NCBI RefSeq assembly: GCF_016863115.1
Contig: NZ_BOOG01000023.1
Span: 47,605-111,604 of the forward strand
Reading direction: 5' to 3'
Origin: Sphaerimonospora thailandensis
Lineage (GTDB): Bacteria > Actinomycetota > Actinomycetes > Streptosporangiales > Streptosporangiaceae
Length of the DNA: 64,000 nucleotides
This document shows, piece after piece, positions 54,807 to 61,854 of this stretch (positions are counted from its first letter, which is position 1; each line of letters starts with the position of its first letter). Below the pieces are notes generated by a model. That model had not been told where the DNA came from and made no database searches. It saw nothing but the letters and a program-made list of their open reading frames with translations. The translations under genes were made by a program, and so were the position numbers.

Positions 54807-55505
54807 ATGTCGCGACCCACAGCTTTGATCACGGGAGCCTCGCGGGGGGTGGGCGCCGCGATCGCCCGGACCCTGGCCCCCACACACGCCCTACTGCTCG
54901 GCGGGCGGGACCGCGCCGCGCTCGACCGGGTCTGCGCCGAACTGCCGGACGCCCGGCCCTGGGCGGTGGAGCTGTCCGGGTTGGCGCCGTCCGACGTCGC
55001 GGGGATCGAAGGGCTGGACCGGCTCGACCTGCTCGTGCACAGTGCGGGGATCGCCCGGCTCGGGCATCTCGCCGACACCCCGGCAGAGGTATGGCGGACG
55101 ACCTTCGAGATCAACGTCGTAGCGGTGGCGGAGCTGACCCGGCTGCTGCTTCCCGCCCTGCGGGCGGCACGCGGCCATGTGGTGCTCATCAACTCGGGGT
55201 CCGGGCTGCGGGCCAACGCCGACTGGGGTTCGTACGCGGCGAGCAAGTTCGCGCTGCGAGCCTTCGCCGACGTGCTGCGGGAGGAGGAGCACCCCAACGG
55301 CGTACGGGTCACCACGATCTATCCCGGACGAGTGGACACCGACATGCAGCGGGACGTACGGGTCCAGGAGGGAGGTCCCTACCAGCCGGAGCGGTATCTC
55401 GATCCCGATTCGGTGGCGAGAGGGGTGCTCGCCGCAGTCACGGCGACGCCGGACGCCCACGTCACCGAGATCACGGTACGGCCGGCCGCCGGTCCAACGC
55501 GCTGA
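54807..55505 (+). CDS. Short-chain dehydrogenase/reductase
   Basis: The 232-residue classical SDR has TGASRGVG (9-16) for the dinucleotide, HSAG, Ser in INSGSG and the catalytic YAASK. The product is slightly short for the family but complete, including IYPGRVDTDM after the active site. Specificity is unknown. It stands alone, upstream of the sigma factor. Confidence 0.9.
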   Translation: MSRPTALITGASRGVGAAIARTLAPTHALLLGGRDRAALDRVCAELPDARPWAVELSGLAPSDVAGIEGLDRLDLLVHSAGIARLGHLADTPAEVWRTTFEINVVAVAELTRLLLPALRAARGHVVLINSGSGLRANADWGSYAASKFALRAFADVLREEEHPNGVRVTTIYPGRVDTDMQRDVRVQEGGPYQPERYLDPDSVARGVLAAVTATPDAHVTEITVRPAAGPTR

Positions 55506-55708
55506 TCCGCATCGTTTGGGCCGCGTCTGCTCGGGTAGTCGGGGGTTTTCCGGGGACCGCATCCTCCTTGGGGAGGAATCGAAAACCATTCCCCGGTCGT
55601 ATTAATTTACGGAATCTTTGCCACGGAGAATTCGTTGGTCGGGTCAGGAGCCGGGGGAGCCGGATCCGCACAGTGCACATGGTCGCGCGGTGGAAGAGGT
55701 GCCAGCGA

Positions 55709-56644
55709 ATGGCGACGGGGAATCGGACGCAGGATCGGCAAGTCTCGGACCGGGACCTGCTCGGGACCTACCTGATCGAGATCGGGCGGGTCCCCCTGCT
55801 GACCGCGGAGCAGGAGGTGGAGCTCGCCAAGCGCATCGAGGCCGGGCTCTTCGCGGAGCAGTTGCTCGACAGCGGCCGGGTCGAGCCGAAGATCAAGGAT
55901 GCGACGGATGAGGAGTTGGAACGCATCGCGGTCTCGGGGCGCCGCGCCAAGGACGAGTTCATTCAGGCGAACCTGCGACTCGTGGTGGCGGTGGCCAGGA
56001 AATATTCAGGCCGGGGGATGCCGCTGATCGATCTGGTCCAGGAGGGCAACCTCGGTCTGGTCCGGGCGGTGGAGAAGTTCGACTACCGGCGGGGGTACAA
56101 GTTCTCCACCTATGCCACATGGTGGATCAGGCAGGCGGTCGGCCGCTCGATTCACGAGCAGGCGCGGCCGGTGCGGCTGCCCACGCACGCGGGGGAGCAG
56201 ATGACCCGGTTGATGCGGGTCCGCAGGGACATGCTGGCCGAGTTCGACACCGAGCCGTCCGACGCGGAGTTGGCCGAGGTGCTCGACCTGCCGGTCGAGC
56301 GGGTGCAGGAGCTGCGCCGCTGGGCCAGCGACCCGGTATCGCTGCAGCTGGGAGTGGGTGATGAGGACGAGACCGAGCTCGGTGACATGCTCGCTGACGA
56401 CACCTGGGCCGACCCCGAGGAGCAGGCGATGGCCACGCTCGACAAGGAATGCCTGGAGGACTGGCTGACCGGGCTGGAGGGTCAGGTCAGCGAGATGCTG
56501 CGCTGGCGTTACGGCCTGGTCGACGGCCGTGAGCACACTCTGACCGAGGTGGGGCAGCGTTACGGCATCGGTCGTGACCGTGCCAGGCGGCTGGAACGCG
56601 ACGCGCTCTCGCGCCTGCGCAAAATGGCGACCGCCGCCGCCTGA
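55709..56644 (+). CDS. Group 2 RNA polymerase sigma factor (HrdB/SigB-like)
   Basis: The 311-residue sigma-70 protein lacks the long region 1.1 of the housekeeping factor. Region 1.2 (DLLGTYLIEIGRVPLLTAEQ), region 2 (NLRLVVAVARKYSGRGMPL, YATWWIRQAVGRSI), region 3 and region 4.2 (LTEVGQRYGIGRDRARRLE) are intact, so it should recognise -10/-35 promoters close to the housekeeping consensus. ATG 55709 has AAGAGGTG upstream. No anti-sigma factor is adjacent. The 203-bp upstream gap contains an AT-rich stretch near 55600. Confidence 0.92.
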   Translation: MATGNRTQDRQVSDRDLLGTYLIEIGRVPLLTAEQEVELAKRIEAGLFAEQLLDSGRVEPKIKDATDEELERIAVSGRRAKDEFIQANLRLVVAVARKYSGRGMPLIDLVQEGNLGLVRAVEKFDYRRGYKFSTYATWWIRQAVGRSIHEQARPVRLPTHAGEQMTRLMRVRRDMLAEFDTEPSDAELAEVLDLPVERVQELRRWASDPVSLQLGVGDEDETELGDMLADDTWADPEEQAMATLDKECLEDWLTGLEGQVSEMLRWRYGLVDGREHTLTEVGQRYGIGRDRARRLERDALSRLRKMATAAA

Positions 56645-57093
56645 GCCGCCGAGCTCGCTGAGTCGGATCGCGAGGACGCGCACCTGGGGGGTGCGCGTTT
56701 GCGCGTCTCAGCGGGCATGTGCCCGCGATCCTCAGAAAGAGCTTCGGAGGGTCCGACGCGCTCGGACCAAGCCCCGGGCAGCGCGGGCTTGACGTCGAGA
56801 GTCCATCCCGGGAGACTCTGGGCGCAAAGAAACAGAAATGTCACCTTGCATGGGGGATTGTACGGGGGGCCTGTCGTAGACAGGCATAGACGGGCAACTG
56901 CGGCCGCCGGACGCGGAGGCTGCTGTCGGCTGCTGTGAAGGCGGAACGGGCGAAGATCCTCTTACCGGTTCGTAACGATTACGTGGCGCAACCGGGGCAG
57001 GGGCACCTATCCGCGTGACCTTGTGGTCGAATTGTCCCGCTTATACAGCTATGTCACTCATGCTGTCAGAACGCGTGAAGGCAGGCCGAAAAG
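56645..57093. other. Intergenic region before the conservon
   Basis: Besides the sigma-factor terminator, this 449-bp gap holds a hairpin GCGGGC-ATGT-GCCCGC at 56711-56726. A promoter-like TTGTGG (57021-57026) lies 15 bp before TATACA (57042-57047), in front of cvnA. No gene is seen. Confidence 0.45.
56676..56700 (+). terminator. Terminator of the sigma factor gene
   Basis: ACGCGCACC (56676-56684) pairs with GGTGCGCGT (56690-56698) around a 5-nt loop and ends in TTT. Confidence 0.75.
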
Positions 57094-60000
57094 ATGGCGG
57101 GGCCGGTGAGCATGGAGCAACCGAAGACCGACAATCAAGGGTGGCAGCGCCGTCTGGCGCTGCGTAACTGGCGGGTGCCCACCCGCCTGACCGCCCTGAT
57201 CGTCGCTCCGACACTCGTCGCCGTGCTCGTCTCGGGCCTGCGTGTCTCCCAGTCGATCGACGACCTCGGCCGCTACCAGGTGGCCAGGTCCGCCGCGGAG
57301 TACTCCGTACACCTGCGCGACTTGGCCGAGCAGCTCGCGCTGGAGCGGGACATCGGAGCCTGGGGCGGTCCCCTTCGGCGCAAGTTCAACGTCGACGGGC
57401 AGACCGAGCTGACTCGGTCGCAGCAGCGGGCGGTCGTCGACCCGCTGGTCACCCAGGTGAAGGCCGATCTCGAGAAGATCGCCGAAGACTTCGGGCGGCG
57501 TGCCGCCGATCAGGCGCAGCAGGTCGACAGCCGGCTCGCGAGCCTTCCCGAAATGCGTGAGGACGGAGACCCAGGTAGCTACTCCACTCTGATCGACGGC
57601 ATCCTCCGGCTGCAGGACGAGATCAGCGAGGCCGGCGTCGTGCTCGAGTTGACCGGCGGTATCCGCGCGCTGAACGCACTCGCCCACCTGAAGGAGGAGG
57701 TGGCCCTCCAGCGGTCGCTGCTGACCAAGGAGTTCAAGGAGCGAAGGCAGACCTTCACCGCCCCCGAGCTTCAAGGCATCCTCGCCTCCCAGGCGCGACA
57801 GCAGGGTTATCTCACCACGTTCAACCGAGAGGCGCCGCCAGAGGAGAGCCGCCGCCTGGCGGCGCTCCTCAACCAGAAGGACATCGTGGACGTCGACCTC
57901 ACCAGGTCTTGGGCGGTGACACTGGGACTCCAGGGTCACTCCCTCGCCAGGTACGTCGGCAGGGAAAGGCTGCTCCAGCGCTGGTTCCAGCACAGCACCA
58001 AGGCGATCGAGCAGATGGCCACCGTCGAGCAGCGGGTCTCGTCCCTCGTGCTCGACCGAGCCCGGCAGCTGCAGTCCAGTGAGCAGCGCAACGCGGTGAC
58101 CGCCGCGATCATGATTCTGGCCCTCCTCGTCCTGGTCGTCGTCACCACCGCGCTGATCGCGCGATCGATGGTGCGTCCGCTCCGGCGATTGCGGGCGGAG
58201 GCGCTCGACGTGGCCGGGCGGCGGCTGCCCGACGTGGTGCGGCGGATGCGGGAGTCGGACGAACCCGACCGTGAGCAGCCGATCCAGGGGATCGTCATGG
58301 ACAGCGATGACGAGATCGGCGAGGTGGCGCAGGCCTTCGACGAAGTCCACGCCCAGGCGCTTCGCCTGGCCGCCGAGGAGTCCCGACTGCGTTCCAACGT
58401 GAACGCGATGTTCGTGAACCTGTCGCGTCGTACGCAGACGCTCGTGGAGCGGCAGATCTCGCTGATCGACGGTCTGGAGCGCGGCGAGGAGGACGGTCAG
58501 CGGCTGGCGGACCTCTTCAAGCTCGACCACCTGGCCACCCGCATGCGCCGCAACAGTGAGAACCTGCTGGTCCTCGCCGGACACGAGCCGCCGCGGAAGC
58601 GGAGCAGGCCCGCGCGCCTGGTCGACGTGGTCCGTGCCTCGCTCTCGGAGGTCGAGGACTACGAGCGCGTCACGGTCAAGGTGCACCGCAGTATCGCCGT
58701 TGCCGGTCACGCCGCCAACGACGTGATCCACTTGATCGCGGAGCTCGTGGAGAACGCGATCGCGTTCTCGCCGCGCAACACCAGGGTCGTCGTGTCGAGC
58801 AGCCCGGTGGAGGGAGGCGCGGTCATGCTGGGCGTCAGCGACGCCGGGATCGGCATGTCCCTCGAGGAGATCGCGGAGATCAACCGGCGCCTCGCGGAGC
58901 CGCCGACAGTCGATGTTTCCGTCGCCCGCCGGATGGGCCTGTTCGTGGTCGGACGTCTCGCGCTCCGGCACGGCATCCGCGTTCAGCTCCGGCGGGGTGA
59001 CGGCGCCGGGGTCATCGCGATGGTGCTCTTCCCCGCCCAGCTCGTCTCGGACGCCGACCAGCCATCGCCCATGGCCCCCCCGGTCCCGGGCGGCCAGCTT
59101 GGAGGCGGCCCGTTCGGAGGCGGCCCGTTCGGAGGCGGCCCGGTCAGGGGGGACCAGAGCGGCACCGCCGGCCCACCCGTTCGGCAGCCGTTCGCCGAGC
59201 CGGTTCCCGGCGGCAACGCGTTCCAGCCCTGGGGGGCGGCGGGAGGCGGCAGCGGCACCACTGGCAGCGGAACCAGGGGCAGCGGCGGCATGGGTGGCGC
59301 CGGGGGGAACGCGCCAACAGGCATCGGGCGCAGGTCGTTCCAGACAGCTGAGAACGCCACGGGTGGCGACGCCGGGACGTTCGCGCCGTTCGGTGCGCCG
59401 ACGCGGGACATCACCACGACTCCGCCCTTCGGCACGCCGGTCCCGCCGCCGTCCGCCGATCCGTACGGGACGCCCCCCGAACCGTTTTCGGCTCCACAGC
59501 TCGCCGAGCCCTTCGGGGCTCCGCCCTACCTGGGCACCCCGGCCTTCACCGAGCATTCGGGTGTCTTCCCGGTCGAGGATCCGGCCTCGGTCACCGGGCC
59601 TCTCCCGGCGGTGAACGACACGCCGCTGGAGCGTGGGGACGAGTTCCTGCCGATCTTCGCGTCGGTCGAGTCCGCATGGTTCCGGCGCCCGACGCCGAGC
59701 CAGGCCGCGCAGCCCGTGCAGCCCGAGCCCGTTCAGCCCGTTCAGCCCGTGCAGCCCGTTCAGCCCGCGCAGCACGTTCAGGCCGATCCGGTGGCGGGCC
59801 GGCGGGACGCGTCGCCGCAGGAACCCGCCGCGCAGGGTTCGCCGGTGCTGGGCTCGCCTATCTCCGGATCCGCGGATCCGCAGATGGACGAGCCGGAGGG
59901 AGGATGGTGGTCCCGGGCCGACAGCGGCTTCCAGGCGGCGGCCAGTGCACGGGATCCGCAGCTCGGCGGCGTCACGGCCGCTGGGTTGCCCAAGCGGACA

Positions 60001-60189
60001 CCTCGGGCCAATCTGGTCCCCGGCTCCGTGGGTGCGGCGGAGAGCGCGTCACCGGCTCCGCGTCCCGCGGTGTCGGCCGAGGCGGTTCGCAGCCGCCTGT
60101 CCAGCTTCCAAAAGGGCGTACGGCGGGGCCGGGCCGAACTGGCCGACGGACCCGCCGATGGGTCGGGTAACGAGGAGGAGGGCTCGTGA
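57094..60189 (+). CDS. cvnA: Conservon sensor kinase CvnA with nitrate/nitrite-sensor-like domain
   Basis: The 1031-residue protein has TM1 (about 31-49), a helical extracellular sensor (50-330), TM2 (about 333-354), HAMP (355-430), a dimerisation region with FKLDHLATRMRRNSENLL (near 475-490), and a GHKL ATPase with N-box ELVENAIAFSP (near 549). A Gly/Pro/Gln-rich tail of about 370 residues follows, with GGGPF and QPV repeats. It is the first gene of a CvnA-B-C-D operon, a prokaryotic G-protein-like signalling unit of actinomycetes. Sensory ligand unknown. ATG 57094 is chosen; ATG 57112 is possible. The stop overlaps the cvnB start (GTGA). Confidence 0.92.
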   Translation: MAGPVSMEQPKTDNQGWQRRLALRNWRVPTRLTALIVAPTLVAVLVSGLRVSQSIDDLGRYQVARSAAEYSVHLRDLAEQLALERDIGAWGGPLRRKFNVDGQTELTRSQQRAVVDPLVTQVKADLEKIAEDFGRRAADQAQQVDSRLASLPEMREDGDPGSYSTLIDGILRLQDEISEAGVVLELTGGIRALNALAHLKEEVALQRSLLTKEFKERRQTFTAPELQGILASQARQQGYLTTFNREAPPEESRRLAALLNQKDIVDVDLTRSWAVTLGLQGHSLARYVGRERLLQRWFQHSTKAIEQMATVEQRVSSLVLDRARQLQSSEQRNAVTAAIMILALLVLVVVTTALIARSMVRPLRRLRAEALDVAGRRLPDVVRRMRESDEPDREQPIQGIVMDSDDEIGEVAQAFDEVHAQALRLAAEESRLRSNVNAMFVNLSRRTQTLVERQISLIDGLERGEEDGQRLADLFKLDHLATRMRRNSENLLVLAGHEPPRKRSRPARLVDVVRASLSEVEDYERVTVKVHRSIAVAGHAANDVIHLIAELVENAIAFSPRNTRVVVSSSPVEGGAVMLGVSDAGIGMSLEEIAEINRRLAEPPTVDVSVARRMGLFVVGRLALRHGIRVQLRRGDGAGVIAMVLFPAQLVSDADQPSPMAPPVPGGQLGGGPFGGGPFGGGPVRGDQSGTAGPPVRQPFAEPVPGGNAFQPWGAAGGGSGTTGSGTRGSGGMGGAGGNAPTGIGRRSFQTAENATGGDAGTFAPFGAPTRDITTTPPFGTPVPPPSADPYGTPPEPFSAPQLAEPFGAPPYLGTPAFTEHSGVFPVEDPASVTGPLPAVNDTPLERGDEFLPIFASVESAWFRRPTPSQAAQPVQPEPVQPVQPVQPVQPAQHVQADPVAGRRDASPQEPAAQGSPVLGSPISGSADPQMDEPEGGWWSRADSGFQAAASARDPQLGGVTAAGLPKRTPRANLVPGSVGAAESASPAPRPAVSAEAVRSRLSSFQKGVRRGRAELADGPADGSGNEEEGS
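59101..59144 (+). repeat. Three 15-bp units (GGGPF) in the CvnA tail
   Basis: GGAGGCGGCCCGTTC is repeated, with the third copy ending GGTC. It encodes GGGPF units. Confidence 0.85.
59710..59772 (+). repeat. 9-bp Gln-Pro-Val repeats in the CvnA tail
   Basis: About seven units of CAGCCCGTK encode a QPV/QPE run near the C-terminus of CvnA. Confidence 0.8.
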
Positions 60190-60605
60190 CTGAGCTGAGC
60201 GTGGAGGTACGCAGATTCGACTGGCTGATCACCGAGTTCGTCAGCTCGACGCCGGGCGTGGCGCACGCGGTGGTGGTGTCGGCGGACGGTCTGCGGCTGG
60301 CCCAATCGGACGGTTTTCCGCCCGACCGGGCCGACCAGCTCGCCGCCGTCGCCGCAGGGCTGCTCAGCCTCACCGCGGGTGCCGCGAGGGTGTTCGAGGG
60401 CGGACCGGTGACACAGACGGTCGTCGAGATGCAGCGCGGTCTGCTGCTCGTCATGGCGATCAGCGACGGGTCGTGTCTGTCGGTGCTGGCCTCGCCCGAC
60501 TGCGACATGGGCCTGGTGGCCTACCAGATGACCCTGCTGGTCGAGCGTGCCGGTCAGGTGCTCACCCCGGCACTGCGCGCCGAACTCCAGACTTCTCGCC
60601 GGTAA
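60186..60605 (+). CDS. cvnB: Conservon roadblock/LC7 protein CvnB
   Basis: The 139-residue protein has a roadblock/LC7 fold: FDWLITEFVSSTPGVAHAVV, VSADGLRLAQSDG, MQRGLLLVMAISDGSCL and YQMTLLVERAG. In other conservons CvnB binds the GTPase CvnD and probably acts as its activator or regulator. GTG 60186 overlaps the cvnA stop by 4 bp, with GGAGGAG upstream. Confidence 0.93.
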   Translation: MTELSVEVRRFDWLITEFVSSTPGVAHAVVVSADGLRLAQSDGFPPDRADQLAAVAAGLLSLTAGAARVFEGGPVTQTVVEMQRGLLLVMAISDGSCLSVLASPDCDMGLVAYQMTLLVERAGQVLTPALRAELQTSRR

Positions 60606-60623
60606 CGGGCAGGGGAGGCGGAT

Positions 60624-60983
60624 ATGCGCGCGGGTGACGGGGCGGAGGACGAGCCTCTGTTCCGTCCTTACGCCGTCACCGGTGGACGATCCGAGCCGCG
60701 TTACCACATGGCGATGGAAACCCTCGTATCATCGGTGACCTTGAAGAGCGATGATTATTCCCTGCTCACCCCAGAGCAGGAATCGATCATGATGCTATGT
60801 CGTTCCGTACGATCGGTCGCGGAGGTCTCGGCGCTGCTCCGGGTCCCCCTCGGCGTGGCCCGCGTGCTCATCGCCGACATGGCCGACGAGGGTCTGGTGC
60901 GCCTGCACATGCCGCAGCTCGAACAAGGGCAGCCAGACCTCAACCTGCTCGAAAGGGTGCTCAGTGGACTACGCAGGCTCTAG
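60624..60983 (+). CDS. cvnC: Conservon DUF742 protein CvnC
   Basis: The 119-residue protein has the DUF742 winged-helix-like pattern: LFRPYAVTGGR, TPEQESIMMLCRSVRSVAEVSA, LRVPLGVARVLIADMADEGLV. It is thought to act as an adaptor in conservon complexes. Its 3' end overlaps cvnD by 20 bp. Confidence 0.93.
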   Translation: MRAGDGAEDEPLFRPYAVTGGRSEPRYHMAMETLVSSVTLKSDDYSLLTPEQESIMMLCRSVRSVAEVSALLRVPLGVARVLIADMADEGLVRLHMPQLEQGQPDLNLLERVLSGLRRL

Positions 60984-61548
60984 TCGTGGGCTGACCTCGA
61001 CGAAGATCGTCGTGGCGGGTGGGTTCGGCGTCGGGAAGACGACCTTCGTGGGTGCCGTCTCCGAGATCCTCCCGCTGACCACCGAGGCCGTGATGACCGA
61101 CGCCAGCGCCGGCATCGACGACCTGGGCCTCACGCCGAACAAGACGACGACCACGGTCGCGATGGACTTCGGCCGGCTCTCGCTGGATCAGGACCTGATC
61201 CTCTACCTGTTCGGGACGCCCGGCCAGCATCGGTTCTGGTTCATGTGGGACGACCTCGTTCGGGGTGCGATCGGCGCGGTGGTGCTGGTGGACAGCCGAC
61301 GGCTGGCTGACTGCTTCCCCGCCATCGACTACTTCGAGGAGGCCCAACTGCCGTTCCTGGTCGCGCTGAACGGCTGGGACGGTCAGTACCTCCACTCGGA
61401 GGAGGAGGTGCGGGAAGCCCTGTCTCTGCCCCCGCACGTGCCGATCGTCCGTACGGACGCGCGCTCCCGGGATGCGGTGAAGTCGACCCTCATCAGCCTG
61501 GTGGAGTACGTGCTGACGGTAAGGGCGGCCTACGGCCGCGCCTACTGA
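60964..61548 (+). CDS. cvnD: Conservon Ras-like GTPase CvnD
   Basis: The 194-residue GTPase has P-loop GGFGVGKTT, G2 Thr in the NKTTTTVAMDF segment, and G3 LFGTPGQHRF with Gln kept. The usual NKxD G4 is replaced by ALNGWDG, as in other CvnD-type proteins. It is the output of the sensor kinase pathway. It starts at GTG 60964 inside cvnC. Confidence 0.93.
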   Translation: MDYAGSSRGLTSTKIVVAGGFGVGKTTFVGAVSEILPLTTEAVMTDASAGIDDLGLTPNKTTTTVAMDFGRLSLDQDLILYLFGTPGQHRFWFMWDDLVRGAIGAVVLVDSRRLADCFPAIDYFEEAQLPFLVALNGWDGQYLHSEEEVREALSLPPHVPIVRTDARSRDAVKSTLISLVEYVLTVRAAYGRAY

Positions 61549-61854
61549 TGCGATCTTCTCGTCAGCCCGTGCGGAGAAGCGCGACCCCGCGGACCGCCGT
61601 GCCCGGATGACCCCCACAGGTGGCGGGCGTGGCCGACGAGGCACAATTTGCTAATCAAGCCTGTCCGAAATTTAGTTAATTAAGGTCATATACGTGCCCG
61701 GTTGGGCTGTTTGTGTACGGGTGTTCGGTTGGCCTCCCCGGTGTCGGTGTGCTGCAATTACCCTCGCCTGCAGGACGTCTCAACTGTCACGACTGCGCAC
61801 TCGTCGAGAGACACTCCCCCCTGCGCGCACATACGGCGAGAGGTTGCTAAGCCT
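61549..61854. other. Intergenic region between conservons
   Basis: This 306-bp gap contains an AT-rich stretch (about 61644-61694, with TTTAGTTAATTAAGG) in otherwise GC-rich DNA, which probably holds the promoter of the second conservon. No gene or strong terminator is seen. Confidence 0.5.

Noticed and set aside
57058..59775. Open frame of 905 codons on the minus strand opposite the first CvnA
   Set aside because: High third-position GC opens long antisense frames here. It has no recognisable domain, is Arg/His-rich, and the plus strand carries clear kinase motifs.
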